A DNA stretch of 20,068 nt from Flavobacteriaceae bacterium UBA3179 (GTDB lineage: Bacteria; Bacteroidota; Bacteroidia; Flavobacteriales; Flavobacteriaceae). Where the stretch lies: positions 89,039 to 109,106 of the forward strand of contig DEXR01000038.1 in the NCBI GenBank assembly GCA_002364245.1, given 5' to 3'. Each line of letters begins with the position of its first letter. Position 1 is the first letter of the stretch. Made by a program: the position numbers and the translations under genes. Shown here piece by piece: positions 8,000-18,007 of the stretch. Below the pieces are notes generated by a model, which saw only the letters and a list, made by a program, of their open reading frames with translations, did not search any database and had not been told where the DNA came from.

Positions 8000-9341
8000 T
8001 CTCTAAATATTTTTTCACTTTATCCACTTCAACTCCTATATCTCCAGCACCTGCCATCACTTTTATCTTACAGTTTGAGTCTTTTATCCTCTGTGCTAAA
8101 TCCACTTTTGAAACCAATCTTTTTTTATTTGAATCAATCTTTTCTAACAACCATTTTGAAGTAATTCCCTCCATCAGTTCTTCTCTCGCAGGATAGATAT
8201 CTAACAAGATTATCTCATCAAATTTTGACAAGCTTTCAGCAAATCCATCAGCAAAATCTCTTGTTCGGCTAAAAAGATGTGGCTGAAAAACAATCAATTT
8301 CTCCTCTTCAGGGTACATTTCGGTTACAGCTTGGTATAATGCATTTAATTCGGTAGGGTGATGGGCATAATCATCAATCAATACCAGATCATCGGTTTTA
8401 ATTTTATAAGAAAATCGACGCTGCACTCCTTTAAAACTTTGCAACGCTTCGGGTAGGCGACGGGTTGGGGAACCTGCTAAAATCGCCATACCCAGAGCTG
8501 TTACAGCATTATGTAGGTTATGTTTTCCAGGAAGGAAAAATTTTAAATCTTTTAATACTCTTGTTGGTGTTTTCAAATTGAAAACATAGCCGCCATTTTC
8601 AATTCGAACATTTTGTGCCTCATAATCTGCCTCTTCCTCAATCCCAACAGTATTTCCTTTTAAAGGCAAACCCTTTTTAAGTAATAGATGGTCTTTTTCA
8701 GAAACCAAAGCAGCAAAATCCTTAAATGTTTTTTCAAATTCTGAAACATCGCCATAAACATCTAAATGGTCGGGATCCATAGAAGTAATACAAGCAATAT
8801 CTGGGCGTAACTGCATGAAAGAACGGTCAAACTCGTCAGCTTCAACCACCGTTATTAACGTGCCGTTTGAGATGAAATTTGAGTTATAATTTTCAGAAAT
8901 ACCACCTAGAAATGCTGTAACTGCCATTCCTGTTTCAGCTAATAAATGACCCAAAATAGCAGAAGTTGTTGTTTTTCCGTGGGTTCCGGCAACGGCTAAA
9001 CAAAAAGTTTCCTTTGTTACTTCGCCTAGTAATACTGCTCGTTTTACAATTTTATAATCTTCTTTTTGAAACCAAGACAAGATGTTGTTTTGTTTAACAG
9101 CAGGCGTATTGACCACCAAGGTTGTCTCTTTATCAAAGTTATTTTTTGAAATCGACTCTATCGAATCTGTAAATGAAACCGAAATATCTTCTTTCTCTAA
9201 CGTTTCGGTAATAGTACTTTCCGTTCTATCATACCCCAAAACATCATAGCCTTTTAACTTGCAATAACGAGCTAACGCACTCATCCCGATACCGCCGATA
9301 CCGATAAAATAAAGTGTTTCTATGTTATCTAAATGCTTCAT
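7989..9341 (-). CDS. murC: UDP-N-acetylmuramate--L-alanine ligase MurC
   Basis: Cytoplasmic ATP-dependent ligase that adds L-alanine to UDP-MurNAc, the first peptide-forming step of the peptidoglycan precursor. 450 residues, normal length. Motifs: N-terminal Rossmann GIGGIGMSALA (14-24), ATP loop AGTHGKTTT (118-126), VEADEFDRSF (166-175), DDYAHHPTE (323-331) and GAGDIG (431-436). The AGTHGKTTT form of the P-loop separates MurC from MurD and MurE. The ATG directly follows the murG stop codon (TAAATG), and the 3' end overlaps ftsQ. Confidence 0.98.
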   Translation of the reverse strand: MKHLDNIETLYFIGIGGIGMSALARYCKLKGYDVLGYDRTESTITETLEKEDISVSFTDSIESISKNNFDKETTLVVNTPAVKQNNILSWFQKEDYKIVKRAVLLGEVTKETFCLAVAGTHGKTTTSAILGHLLAETGMAVTAFLGGISENYNSNFISNGTLITVVEADEFDRSFMQLRPDIACITSMDPDHLDVYGDVSEFEKTFKDFAALVSEKDHLLLKKGLPLKGNTVGIEEEADYEAQNVRIENGGYVFNLKTPTRVLKDLKFFLPGKHNLHNAVTALGMAILAGSPTRRLPEALQSFKGVQRRFSYKIKTDDLVLIDDYAHHPTELNALYQAVTEMYPEEEKLIVFQPHLFSRTRDFADGFAESLSKFDEIILLDIYPAREELMEGITSKWLLEKIDSNKKRLVSKVDLAQRIKDSNCKIKVMAGAGDIGVEVDKVKKYLENEA

Positions 9342-10448
9342 TTAATAACTCGTTTTTTGTTTAGAAATTAGCTTTTCAATTTCTCTAACAATATCTTTCG
9401 TGGCATTTGGTTTTGCCATTTTTTTTATGTTTTCAGAAAGTTCTTTTTGCTTTTCTTCGGAAGAAAGCAAAGCTGAAAAATTCCTTTCAAAATGGTCCTC
9501 CAATTGATTTTCTTTTAACAAAATAGCCGCATTATTTTCTGAAACAGCTTGCGCATTTTTAGTTTGGTGATCTTCTGCCACGTTAGGCGATGGAATAAAA
9601 ATCACCGGTTTCCCTACCAAACATAATTCGGAAACCGATAAAGCGCCTGCTCTTGAAATAATAATATCTGCCGCGGCATACGCCAAATCCATCCTATTTA
9701 AATACGCATGAACTTGAGTCGTTTCAGTAGATTTGTTTTTATAAGTTTCTTCATAAAACTTCCCGCACTGCCAGATTACCTGAACGTTTTTTTCTTCAAA
9801 AAATAAAAGCGAAGTATTTATAAGCTCATTGATCTTTTTGGCACCTAAACTTCCGCCTAACACCAACAATGTTTTTTTATTTCCATCCAAATTGAAAAAC
9901 TGTTGTGCTTCACCTCTTTTTTCAGAAATATCAATTAAATCTTGTCGTACCGGATTTCCAGTAAACACTATTTTTTCAGAAGGGAAAAACTTCTCCATCT
10001 TGTTATAGGCTACACAAATAGCATTCGCTTTGCTACTCAACCATTTGTTTGTAATTCCCGCATGGCTATTCTGCTCTTGAATTAAACAAGGAATTCCCTT
10101 CTGTGAAGCACTTCGTAATAACGGTGCACTTGCATACCCTCCTGTTCCAATAGCAACAGTAGGTTTAAATTTTTTTAAAATTCTTCTAGACTTCAATAAA
10201 CTTGAAATCAATTTAAAAGGAAACATCAAGTTTTTTAAACTGATTTTTCGCTGCAATCCTGAAATCCATAATCCTTCAATTTTGTAACCAGCTTGTGGTA
10301 CTTTCTCCATCTCCATGCGATCTTTGGCGCCAACAAACAGAAATTCTGCTTCAGGATACCTTTGCTGAAGTTCGTCTGCAATGGCAATTGCCGGATAGAT
10401 ATGTCCTCCGGTTCCGCCGCCTGATATGATGAATTTATATGGTTTCAC
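9342..10448 (-). CDS. murG: MurG, UDP-GlcNAc transferase forming lipid II
   Basis: Peripheral membrane glycosyltransferase that adds GlcNAc to lipid I on the inner face of the membrane. 368 residues (355 in E. coli). Motifs: glycine-rich [10 protein letters not shown] (10-19), GTGGYASAP (101-109), QEQNSHAG (124-131), [10 protein letters not shown] (198-207), [11 protein letters not shown] (265-275) and EDHQTKNA (292-299), the last two in the UDP-GlcNAc site. The start codon is GTG (10446-10448) and overlaps the end of ftsW by 14 nt, so translation is probably coupled. Confidence 0.98.
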   Translation of the reverse strand: MKPYKFIISGGGTGGHIYPAIAIADELQQRYPEAEFLFVGAKDRMEMEKVPQAGYKIEGLWISGLQRKISLKNLMFPFKLISSLLKSRRILKKFKPTVAIGTGGYASAPLLRSASQKGIPCLIQEQNSHAGITNKWLSSKANAICVAYNKMEKFFPSEKIVFTGNPVRQDLIDISEKRGEAQQFFNLDGNKKTLLVLGGSLGAKKINELINTSLLFFEEKNVQVIWQCGKFYEETYKNKSTETTQVHAYLNRMDLAYAAADIIISRAGALSVSELCLVGKPVIFIPSPNVAEDHQTKNAQAVSENNAAILLKENQLEDHFERNFSALLSSEEKQKELSENIKKMAKPNATKDIVREIEKLISKQKTSY

Positions 10449-11628
10449 TTAAAATATCTAATGGGTTTTCTTCCCGTTCTTCTTTTTCTTTCTTTATTTG
10501 CCTATTGGCACTTACGCTCAATACCATTCCTATTGCTAAGCACGTCATCCAAATAGAGCTACCACCGCTACTAACCAACGGTAATGTTTGCCCTGTTACT
10601 GGGAACAGTTCCACAGCAACAGCCATGTTGATCAATGCCTGAAACACAATGGGCAAGCCTACTCCAATGACCAATAGTTTACCGAAAACAGAAGTCGATT
10701 TATGTGCCACAATTACCAATCTGAATAACAAAAACAGGTATAATGACATTAAAAATAGTGCTCCAACTAAGCCAAATTCTTCAACTATAATCGCGTAAAT
10801 AAAATCGGAAGAGGATTGCGGTAAAAAGTTTTTCTGAACACTTTTACCAGGACCTAATCCTGTAATTCCTCCAGAAGCAATAGCTATTTTTGCTTTTTCA
10901 ATCTGATAATCTGCCTCGGTATCTTCTCCGTCAGTAAAGTTTTCTACTCGGCTTATCCACGTATCTACCCTATTTGGAAATACCCCTGGAAATGCTTTTG
11001 CAGTCAAGACAAACAAGGTTAAACACAATAACCCTGCACCTAAAATGATCCCTAAATATTTAATTGGATATCCTCCTACAAACACTAATACAACTACCAT
11101 TGCAAATATGATGGCCGTGGTTGAAAAGTTAGCTGGAAGAATTAATGCCAATACTATAAATACAGGCACCCAAAGCGGAAGCAACGTTTCTTTAAAAGTT
11201 ACAGTTTCCTCTTTAATTTTAGATAAATACCGGGCTACATAAGTTAATAATACTACAGCTGCCAATGTAGAAGTTTGAAAGGTAACGCCCACAAAGGGAA
11301 CACGTATCCAGCGACTGGCATTTGCTCCATCAATAGTTGTTCCTTGTCCTAACGTTAATAATAACAATACCACAACCAATGGCAACGCAATAATGGACAG
11401 ACCTCTAAAATAATGAAATGGGATTTTATGCACGCCATATAAAATGGCAAACCCTAACAACAGATGTGCAAAATGTTTAAGTAAATACGGCAAGGTGCTT
11501 CCGTCTCCATATAAATAGGCCAAATTACTACTGGCGCTATATACAGGCAAAAAGGAAAACACAGCCAATAGCGCCACAGTAGCCCAAATCACTCGATCCC
11601 CTTTAATATGTTGAAATATTTCCCGCAT
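10435..11628 (-). CDS. ftsW: FtsW, SEDS-family septal peptidoglycan glycosyltransferase
   Basis: Polytopic membrane protein with about ten hydrophobic segments. It polymerises lipid II at the septum together with FtsI. 397 residues. Conserved elements: [12 protein letters not shown] (101-112), [19 protein letters not shown] (271-289) with the catalytic Asp at D275, and [10 protein letters not shown] (349-358). The segment that reads PDLGT in E. coli-type SEDS proteins is PANFST (165-170) here. The charged tail KKEKEEREE is cytoplasmic. The gene lies 18 nt after murD and overlaps murG; its pairing with ftsI in this cluster favours FtsW over RodA. Confidence 0.96.
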   Translation of the reverse strand: MREIFQHIKGDRVIWATVALLAVFSFLPVYSASSNLAYLYGDGSTLPYLLKHFAHLLLGFAILYGVHKIPFHYFRGLSIIALPLVVVLLLLTLGQGTTIDGANASRWIRVPFVGVTFQTSTLAAVVLLTYVARYLSKIKEETVTFKETLLPLWVPVFIVLALILPANFSTTAIIFAMVVVLVFVGGYPIKYLGIILGAGLLCLTLFVLTAKAFPGVFPNRVDTWISRVENFTDGEDTEADYQIEKAKIAIASGGITGLGPGKSVQKNFLPQSSSDFIYAIIVEEFGLVGALFLMSLYLFLLFRLVIVAHKSTSVFGKLLVIGVGLPIVFQALINMAVAVELFPVTGQTLPLVSSGGSSIWMTCLAIGMVLSVSANRQIKKEKEEREENPLDILSETI

Positions 11629-11646
11629 TGGTATTCTTCTTATTCT

Positions 11647-12984
11647 TTATAAAAGTCTTACTGACTCTTTAAATTGTCTCCCTCTATCTTCGTAGTTTGT
11701 AAACAAATCGAAGCTTGCGCAAGCTGGTGACAATAATACATTATCACCTCTTTCTGCTAAGCGATATGCTATTTGGACTGCTTCTTGCATGGATTGTGTT
11801 TCTACCATCATATCGACGATGTTTCCAAACTGCTTGGTTAATTTTTCATTGTCAATTCCTAAACAAACAATGGCTTTTACTTTTTCGTTTACCAACGGAA
11901 GTAAATCCGAGTAATCGTTTCCTTTATCTACACCACCAACTATCCAAACAGTTGGACTTTCCATACTGTCCAACGCATAAAATGTGGCGTTCACATTAGT
12001 GGCTTTAGAGTCGTTGACGTACATAACATTATTAATTTTTAATACTTTTTCAAGGCGATGTTCAACACCTTGAAAGCTTTCCATCGATTCGCGAATCGTT
12101 GCTTTTCTTATCTTTAAAAGTTTAGCGACAGTCGAGGCCGCCATTGCATTCTTGGTATTGTGTTCTCCTTGTAAACCTAACGTTGAGATTGGCATAGTAA
12201 ATTGGTTATTATCTATTGTTATTATTATTTCGTTGTTTTTTATATATGCTCCTTGTTTCAATTCTTTTTTAGCTGAAAAAGGCAGTAATCGAGATTGTAT
12301 TGGGTGCTCAGAGAGCCATTTTTTTATCACTTCATCATCTGCATCATAAATAAAATAATCGTCAGCTGTTTGATTCATTGCTATTCTAAATTTTGCAGCA
12401 ATATATTTACTGAAATCGTGATCATACCTATCTAAATGATCTGGCGTAATGTTGGTTAAAACAGCTATATGTGGTTTAAATGTTTCAATTCCGTCCAATT
12501 GAAAGCTACTTAACTCCAACACATAGCTTGTAAACTTTTCTTCGGAAACCTGCTTTGCAAAACTTTTTCCTATGTTTCCACCCAAAGCGACATTCAAGCC
12601 GCCGTTTTTAAGTACTTCATAAGTTAGCGTTGCGGTTGTGGTTTTTCCATTGCTTCCGGTAATCCCTACGATGGTTGCTTCGGTATATGTTGAAGCAAAT
12701 TCAATTTCAGAAATCACTTTTACGCCCTTTTCTCTCAGTTTTGCAACAATTTTAGCCGTATCGGGAATTCCCGGGCTTTTCATTACAATATCTGCCGAAA
12801 GCACTTTATCTTCAGTATGACCTTCTTCTTCCCACTCAATCTCATTATGTAAAAGAACTTGTTTATACGTTTCCTTTATTTTTCCGAAGTCTGAAACAAA
12901 GGCTTCAAATCCTTTTTTCTTTCCTAACAAAGCCGTTCCCACTCCACTTTCACCGGCCCCTAAAATCACTAACCGTCCTGCCAT
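11647..12984 (-). CDS. murD: UDP-MurNAc-L-alanine--D-glutamate ligase MurD
   Basis: Cytoplasmic ATP-dependent ligase adding D-glutamate to UDP-MurNAc-L-Ala. 445 residues, usual length. Motifs: N-terminal dinucleotide-type fold with ILGAGESGVG (7-16), ATP loop GITGSNGKTTT (107-117), LELSSFQLD (156-164), NITPDHLDR (178-186), the NTKNA stretch (276-280) and NDSKATN (324-330), which is typical of MurD. The ATG lies 2 nt after the mraY stop codon. Confidence 0.98.
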   Translation of the reverse strand: MAGRLVILGAGESGVGTALLGKKKGFEAFVSDFGKIKETYKQVLLHNEIEWEEEGHTEDKVLSADIVMKSPGIPDTAKIVAKLREKGVKVISEIEFASTYTEATIVGITGSNGKTTTATLTYEVLKNGGLNVALGGNIGKSFAKQVSEEKFTSYVLELSSFQLDGIETFKPHIAVLTNITPDHLDRYDHDFSKYIAAKFRIAMNQTADDYFIYDADDEVIKKWLSEHPIQSRLLPFSAKKELKQGAYIKNNEIIITIDNNQFTMPISTLGLQGEHNTKNAMAASTVAKLLKIRKATIRESMESFQGVEHRLEKVLKINNVMYVNDSKATNVNATFYALDSMESPTVWIVGGVDKGNDYSDLLPLVNEKVKAIVCLGIDNEKLTKQFGNIVDMMVETQSMQEAVQIAYRLAERGDNVLLSPACASFDLFTNYEDRGRQFKESVRLL

Positions 12985-12986
12985 TG

Positions 12987-14222
12987 CTATCTAATTTTAA
13001 GCGTAACAATCGTCAGGATCGCTAGAAAAATTCCTATAATCCAAAATCGGGTAACAATTTTACTCTCGTGAAATCCTTTTACCTGATAATGGTGGTGTAG
13101 CGGTGACATTCTGAAAATACGCCTCCCTTCACCAAATTTCTTCTTTGTGTATTTAAACCACCCAACTTGTAATACCACCGAAAGATTTTCCATTAAGAAA
13201 ATTCCGCATAGAATAGGTATTAGCCACTCTTTTCGAATAGCAATTGCCATAACGGCTATAATTCCTCCAATGGTCAAACTTCCTGTGTCGCCCATAAATA
13301 CTTGAGCTGGATACGCATTGTACCACAAAAACCCAATGAGTGACCCTACAAAGGCTGTAATAAATATGGTTAGTTCGCCCGTATTTGGAATGTACATAAT
13401 GTTCAGATAATCTGAAAAAATCACGTTACCAGATACCCACGCAAAAATGGCGAGGGTAATCCCAATAATAGCAGAAGAACCTGCCGCTAAGCCATCAATT
13501 CCATCCGTAAGATTAGCTCCGTTTGAAACGGCTGTGATTATAAATATGACGATCGGGATAAAGATGATCCATACATATTTTGTGTATCCTTCTCCTGCCC
13601 AGCTAATCAGTTTTTCATAATTAAACTCATTTTGTTTAATAAAAGGAATCGTTGTTAATAAGGTTTTTTCTTCTGGGTTAAACTCTTCCTGCGGTGTATT
13701 TTGAGCTACTACTTCTGTATTGTTTGTAGGCTTAATTATTTTTCGTTTTACCGTAACATCTGGATGCATATACATTGTCACCCCTACGAAAATTCCTAAA
13801 CCAATTTGACCTATAATTTTGAATTTCCCCGGTAACCCAGCTTTATCATTCTTAAACTTTTTAAGGTAGTCATCAATAAAACCAATGATCCCCATCCAAA
13901 GTGTGGTGACAATCAACATAATCACGTAGATATTCTCCAACTTGGCAAATAATAAAACAGGAACCAAAGTTGCCAAAATGATAATAACACCACCCATGGT
14001 TGGGGTACCAGCTTTTTCGTTTTGTCCTTCCAGACCTAAATCACGGATTTGCTCTCCCATTTGCTTGCGTTGCAAATACTTGATTATTTTTTTCCCGTAA
14101 ACCGTTGCAATGAAAAGTGATAAAATAACCGCCAAAGCTGCCCGGAATGTGATAAACTCAAAAAGGCTAGCCCCTGGGAACTGGTATTCTTTTTCTAAAT
14201 ATTCGAACAAGTAATACAGCAT
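12987..14222 (-). CDS. mraY: MraY, phospho-MurNAc-pentapeptide translocase, with an insertion
   Basis: Polytopic membrane enzyme that transfers phospho-MurNAc-pentapeptide to undecaprenyl phosphate, giving lipid I. Catalytic motifs are intact: GTPTMGG (72-78), DDYLKK (117-122) with the Asp pair, [10 protein letters not shown] (237-246), FMGDTGSL (309-316) and the HHH triad in SPLHHHYQ (373-380). It has 411 residues against 360 in E. coli. The excess is mostly a polar stretch at about 155-212 between membrane segments, which carries [10 protein letters not shown] and an acidic run. From memory an insertion here occurs in other Bacteroidota MraY proteins; this should be checked by alignment. 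Gap of 2 nt after murE; no murF lies between them. Confidence 0.97.
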   Translation of the reverse strand: MLYYLFEYLEKEYQFPGASLFEFITFRAALAVILSLFIATVYGKKIIKYLQRKQMGEQIRDLGLEGQNEKAGTPTMGGVIIILATLVPVLLFAKLENIYVIMLIVTTLWMGIIGFIDDYLKKFKNDKAGLPGKFKIIGQIGLGIFVGVTMYMHPDVTVKRKIIKPTNNTEVVAQNTPQEEFNPEEKTLLTTIPFIKQNEFNYEKLISWAGEGYTKYVWIIFIPIVIFIITAVSNGANLTDGIDGLAAGSSAIIGITLAIFAWVSGNVIFSDYLNIMYIPNTGELTIFITAFVGSLIGFLWYNAYPAQVFMGDTGSLTIGGIIAVMAIAIRKEWLIPILCGIFLMENLSVVLQVGWFKYTKKKFGEGRRIFRMSPLHHHYQVKGFHESKIVTRFWIIGIFLAILTIVTLKIR

Positions 14223-14224
14223 GG

Positions 14225-15688
14225 TTATTTATTTAGGACGGTTAAAAATTCGTTTACTATTTTAAAGTCGTCAAAATCTATTCGCTCTCCATTAATCTCT
14301 TGATAGGTTTCATGCCCTTTTCCGGCAATTAATATAATGTCGTTTTCATTCGCCATTTGGCAGGCATTTTTAATCGCTTGTTTTCTATTGGTAATCGAAA
14401 CCGTTTTTTTGAAATGCTCAGCAGGAACACCCGCTTCTACTTCTTCTACAATTTTCTCAGGGGATTCCGTGCGCGGATTATCGCTAGTAAAGATCACTTT
14501 TGTACTTAATGTGGCAGCGATTTTGCCCATTATAGGGCGTTTTGTTGCATCACGATCACCGCCGCAACCTACTACGGTTATCAATTCTTCATTTCCGGTG
14601 CGAATGCTGTTAATGGTCTCCAACACATTTTTTAAAGCATCTGGCGAATGTGCATAATCAACAATAGCAGTTATCTTTTTTTCTGAAATTAGATACTGAA
14701 ACCGTCCATCTACACTTTCTAATGTGCTCATAAGTTGAAGCAGTTCTAGTGTTTCCATTCCTAAAATATCTGCAGCTCCAAAAATGGCCAACATATTGTA
14801 GGCATTAAATGCCCCAATTAGTTTTACCCAAATCTCATTGTTATTAATGTTCAGCAACAAACCGGTAAAATTATTTTCCAGTATTTGCGCTTTATAATCT
14901 GCGTAGCTTTTTAAGGCGTAGGTATATTTTTTTGCATTTGTGTTCTGAAGCATAACTGCTCCATTTTTATCATCTGCATTCGTCAAAGCAAAAGCCGATT
15001 TTGGCAACTGATCAAAGAATTTCTTTTTAACGTCTCGGTATTCTTTAAAATCTTTGTGGTAATCTAAATGCTCGTGCGTGAGGTTGGTGAAAATCCCACC
15101 CGCAAAGTGAAGGCCTTCGGTACGTTTTTGATGAATACCGTGCGAGCTCACTTCCATAAAGCAATATTCAACACCGGCTTCAACCATTTCTTGTAAATAA
15201 CGGTTTATGGTAAGCGAATCTGGTGTGGTTCGTTTTGCTTCGTAACGGGTGTCATCCACCATTACTTTAACTGTAGAAATAAGCCCTGTTTTATAGCCTG
15301 CAGCTGTAAACAAATCGTACAATAAGGTTGAAATGGTGGTTTTACCGTTCGTTCCTGTAATGCCGACCAGTTTTATGTTTTCAGAAGGGTTTTCATAATA
15401 ATTGGCAGCCAAAATTGCCAATGCTTTATGTGAATCGGCTACCTGAACGTAGGTTATACCATTGATAATCGTTTCAGGAAGGGTTTCACAAATAATAACC
15501 AGTGCTCCTTGTTCCGAAGCTTTTAGAATATAATCATGACCATCTGAGACTGTTCCTTTTATGGCAACAAAAACATCATTAAGCCCAACGTTTCGTGAAT
15601 CGAATTCTATATTCCGAACAGCCACAGCTGTGCTTCCTATCGTTTTTTCGATTGGAATTTTATAGAGTATGTCTTTTAACACTATCAC
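14225..15688 (-). CDS. murE: MurE, UDP-MurNAc-tripeptide ligase, probably meso-DAP-adding
   Basis: Cytoplasmic ATP-dependent ligase adding the third stem-peptide residue. 487 residues, usual length. Motifs: N-terminal UMP-binding part with NIEFDSRNV (26-34), ATP loop GTNGKTT (112-118), TPDSL (155-159), SSHGI (181-185), the lysine-rich site near 221-223 where the carbamylated Lys lies, VDYAHSPD (343-350) and GKGHE (456-460). The DNPRTE motif (403-408) is the one seen in enzymes that use meso-diaminopimelate, so the peptidoglycan is probably of the DAP type. The start codon is GTG (15686-15688), sharing GTGA with the ftsI stop; a second GTG two codons on is an alternative. Confidence 0.97.
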   Translation of the reverse strand: MIVLKDILYKIPIEKTIGSTAVAVRNIEFDSRNVGLNDVFVAIKGTVSDGHDYILKASEQGALVIICETLPETIINGITYVQVADSHKALAILAANYYENPSENIKLVGITGTNGKTTISTLLYDLFTAAGYKTGLISTVKVMVDDTRYEAKRTTPDSLTINRYLQEMVEAGVEYCFMEVSSHGIHQKRTEGLHFAGGIFTNLTHEHLDYHKDFKEYRDVKKKFFDQLPKSAFALTNADDKNGAVMLQNTNAKKYTYALKSYADYKAQILENNFTGLLLNINNNEIWVKLIGAFNAYNMLAIFGAADILGMETLELLQLMSTLESVDGRFQYLISEKKITAIVDYAHSPDALKNVLETINSIRTGNEELITVVGCGGDRDATKRPIMGKIAATLSTKVIFTSDNPRTESPEKIVEEVEAGVPAEHFKKTVSITNRKQAIKNACQMANENDIILIAGKGHETYQEINGERIDFDDFKIVNEFLTVLNK

Positions 15689-17685
15689 GATAATTTTAAG
15701 GTTATTTGCTGGCCGCTTTTTAAAGCTTCACCAGAGGCTATAGATTGATCGGCTACAGTGCCGTTTCCTACTGTTTGTACTTTTAAGCCTAAATTTTCTA
15801 ATAATGAAACCGCATCCATTCCTGCCATTCCCTTCACATTAGGAACTTTAGTATAGTGTGCTTGTGCTTTTGGATAATAGGTTTCGTAATCTTTTTCTAA
15901 AATTGGATCCTCTTCATCTACATTAGCTATCTCAGCAACTAATGGTGACTCGGTAAAGATTTTCTGGGCGATACGTTTAAAAACTGGCCCCGTAACATCG
16001 GCTCCATAGTACCCTTTTTTAGTACTAGGCTTATGAATCACTACAATGCAAGAATATTTTGGGTTATCAGCTGGAAAATAACCTGAGAAAGAGGAAATGT
16101 ACCGACGGTCTTTTTCCCAATCATCCATCCAGTATTCCGTACGAGCTGTTCCAGTTTTTCCAGCCATGGAGAAATATTTAGAATACAAAGGTTTTCCTGT
16201 TCCTCGCCTTACAATGTTTTTAAGAATGTCTCGAATTTCATGTAAGGTTTCTTCAGAACAAATTTGATCGTTTACGACTTCAGTTTCAAATATTTCCACT
16301 TCTTGGTTCCAGGCTCTTATTTCTTTAATAAACCTTGGTTTAACCATAATACCATCGTTGGCGATTGCATTATAGAAAGCCAAGGTTTGAAGAGGAGTCA
16401 ATCTTAAGTTATAACCATAGGCTATAGAAGGAAGGGCGTTTTTACTCCATAATTCATGCCCTGGCCCTGGAATTACAGGCTTCCCTTCACCTTTGATTTT
16501 TATGCCTATGCGCTTATCTAAATCCCATTCTTTTAAATGATTTATAAACTGTTCTGGATTTTCAGAATAGGCTTCATCAATTATGGTCGCCAGACCTATA
16601 TTAGAAGAAACTTCTAATGCTTTAGCCGCAGATATTTCACCATACCCACCATGTTTTGAATCGTGAATGTTACGTCCATAAAAACGTTTTCTACCCTCTT
16701 TGGTATCCACTATAGTTGTAGTGTCTATTTTTTCATCTTCTAAAGCAGCCATCATTGCCATTACCTTAAACGTAGAACCCGGTTCGTGGCTCTCTCCTAC
16801 CGCATAATTCAATTTTTCGTAATAATTTCCGTTGGAGGTTCTGCCGAGATTGGCAACTGCTTTTATCTCCCCCGTTTTTACTTCCATCACAATTACAGAA
16901 CCGTGCTCGGCTTCGTAATGCTCCATTTGCTTCAACAATGCATGGTGGGCAATATCTTGAATGTTTGCATTTATTGTTGAAATAACATCGTATCCATCTT
17001 GAGGCTCTACTTCATTCTCATCAAAAACTGGTTTCCATTGTCCTCGTGCAATTTTTTGCTTGAGACGTTTTCCTTCTTTTCCGCGTAAATATTCATCAAA
17101 AGCACCTTCCAAACCTACCTCATACACTCCAGGACTATTATTTTTTTGGTCGCCCACCAAACGCTCAGCAACTTTTCCCAATGGGTGTTCACGAACGGTA
17201 CGCTGTTCTACTATAATCCCACCTTTGTATGGTCCTAATTTAAAAAGCGGAAAACCTTTCAGTTTTATATAATCTGAATAGCCTAAGTTTCGAGCAATTA
17301 ACAAGTATCTATTTTTGTTTGCGCGCGCTTTTCTGAATACATTTTGGTAATACGAAGCCGGACGGTTAAACATTTTTCCCATTTCTTTAGAAAGTGGAAC
17401 AATGTTGTTTTTAAAGTTTTCAGAAGAAACGGTTACGGCATCAAAACGGATATCGTATTTGGGAACTGAAGTTGCTAGCAGGCTACCGTCCTCAGCATAC
17501 ACATTACCTCTATTAGCAGGAATCGTAAAGTTTCGAGTGGTATTTCTATGGGCTAACTCACGGTATTCATCACCTTCAACAAATTGAATGTTCACCAATT
17601 TAACAGCAACAGCAATCGCGAAGATGAACATACATCCAGCGATAATATAAAGGCGGTTTAATATGTTCTTTTCTTCTACAGCCAC
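15685..17685 (-). CDS. ftsI: FtsI (PBP3-type septal transpeptidase) with C-terminal PASTA domain
   Basis: Class B penicillin-binding protein that cross-links septal peptidoglycan. 666 residues (588 in E. coli). Order: short cytoplasmic end, one membrane segment (about 12-31), a dimerisation/pedestal region (RGNVYAEDG at 59-67), then the transpeptidase domain with STFK (304-307, nucleophile S304), SSN (360-362) and KTGT (510-513). A PASTA domain closes the protein (about 612-666, KVPNVKGMAGMDAVSLLENL). The start is GTG (17683-17685), directly preceded by an in-frame TAG, so no upstream start is possible; it lies 4 nt after ftsL. Known for the family: it is the target of aztreonam-like beta-lactams and works with FtsW. 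Confidence 0.98.
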   Translation of the reverse strand: MAVEEKNILNRLYIIAGCMFIFAIAVAVKLVNIQFVEGDEYRELAHRNTTRNFTIPANRGNVYAEDGSLLATSVPKYDIRFDAVTVSSENFKNNIVPLSKEMGKMFNRPASYYQNVFRKARANKNRYLLIARNLGYSDYIKLKGFPLFKLGPYKGGIIVEQRTVREHPLGKVAERLVGDQKNNSPGVYEVGLEGAFDEYLRGKEGKRLKQKIARGQWKPVFDENEVEPQDGYDVISTINANIQDIAHHALLKQMEHYEAEHGSVIVMEVKTGEIKAVANLGRTSNGNYYEKLNYAVGESHEPGSTFKVMAMMAALEDEKIDTTTIVDTKEGRKRFYGRNIHDSKHGGYGEISAAKALEVSSNIGLATIIDEAYSENPEQFINHLKEWDLDKRIGIKIKGEGKPVIPGPGHELWSKNALPSIAYGYNLRLTPLQTLAFYNAIANDGIMVKPRFIKEIRAWNQEVEIFETEVVNDQICSEETLHEIRDILKNIVRRGTGKPLYSKYFSMAGKTGTARTEYWMDDWEKDRRYISSFSGYFPADNPKYSCIVVIHKPSTKKGYYGADVTGPVFKRIAQKIFTESPLVAEIANVDEEDPILEKDYETYYPKAQAHYTKVPNVKGMAGMDAVSLLENLGLKVQTVGNGTVADQSIASGEALKSGQQITLKLS

Positions 17686-17689
17686 CTAA

Positions 17690-18007
17690 CTATTCTTTGT
17701 TTATAATTTTTATTTTTTGAGGGGGCGTAACCGAAGGTTTCAATCCCCTTTTTGCCATTGCCACTTCTATTTTGCTTTCCATTCGGGTTTGCATTAAACG
17801 CTTCCGAATATCCAGATATTCACTTTTTAATTCTTTTACCTCATTATTAAGCTTTGCTATTTTATACACTTTTTTATCGGCACTATGCGAACTCGCAATC
17901 ATAATCAAAGCCAATAGTGAAAGGAAAAAGATGAAACGCCAGTTTTTAAGCGCATCATCATTCACCAAAAACTTTCCTTTTATTATGTTGTAAAAGTTTT
18001 TCTTCAT
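17690..18007 (-). CDS. ftsL: FtsL-like division protein
   Basis: 105-residue bitopic protein: about 24 cytoplasmic residues, a membrane segment (about 25-41, FIFFLSLLALIMIASS), then a predicted coiled coil (about 46-82) with KLNNEVKELKSEYLDIRKRL, and a short proline- and lysine-rich tail. Sequence similarity to enterobacterial FtsL is too weak to see by eye; the assignment rests on topology and on its place between rsmH and ftsI, where ftsL always lies. Known role: forms a complex with FtsB/DivIC and FtsQ that activates FtsWI. Its ATG shares one base with the rsmH stop (TAATG), indicating coupled translation. Confidence 0.88.
   Translation of the reverse strand: MKKNFYNIIKGKFLVNDDALKNWRFIFFLSLLALIMIASSHSADKKVYKIAKLNNEVKELKSEYLDIRKRLMQTRMESKIEVAMAKRGLKPSVTPPQKIKIINKE

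Noticed and set aside
14337..14657. Open frame of 106 codons on the plus strand
   Set aside because: It lies wholly inside murE on the opposite strand; murE is certain from its motifs, and this frame shows no recognisable domain.
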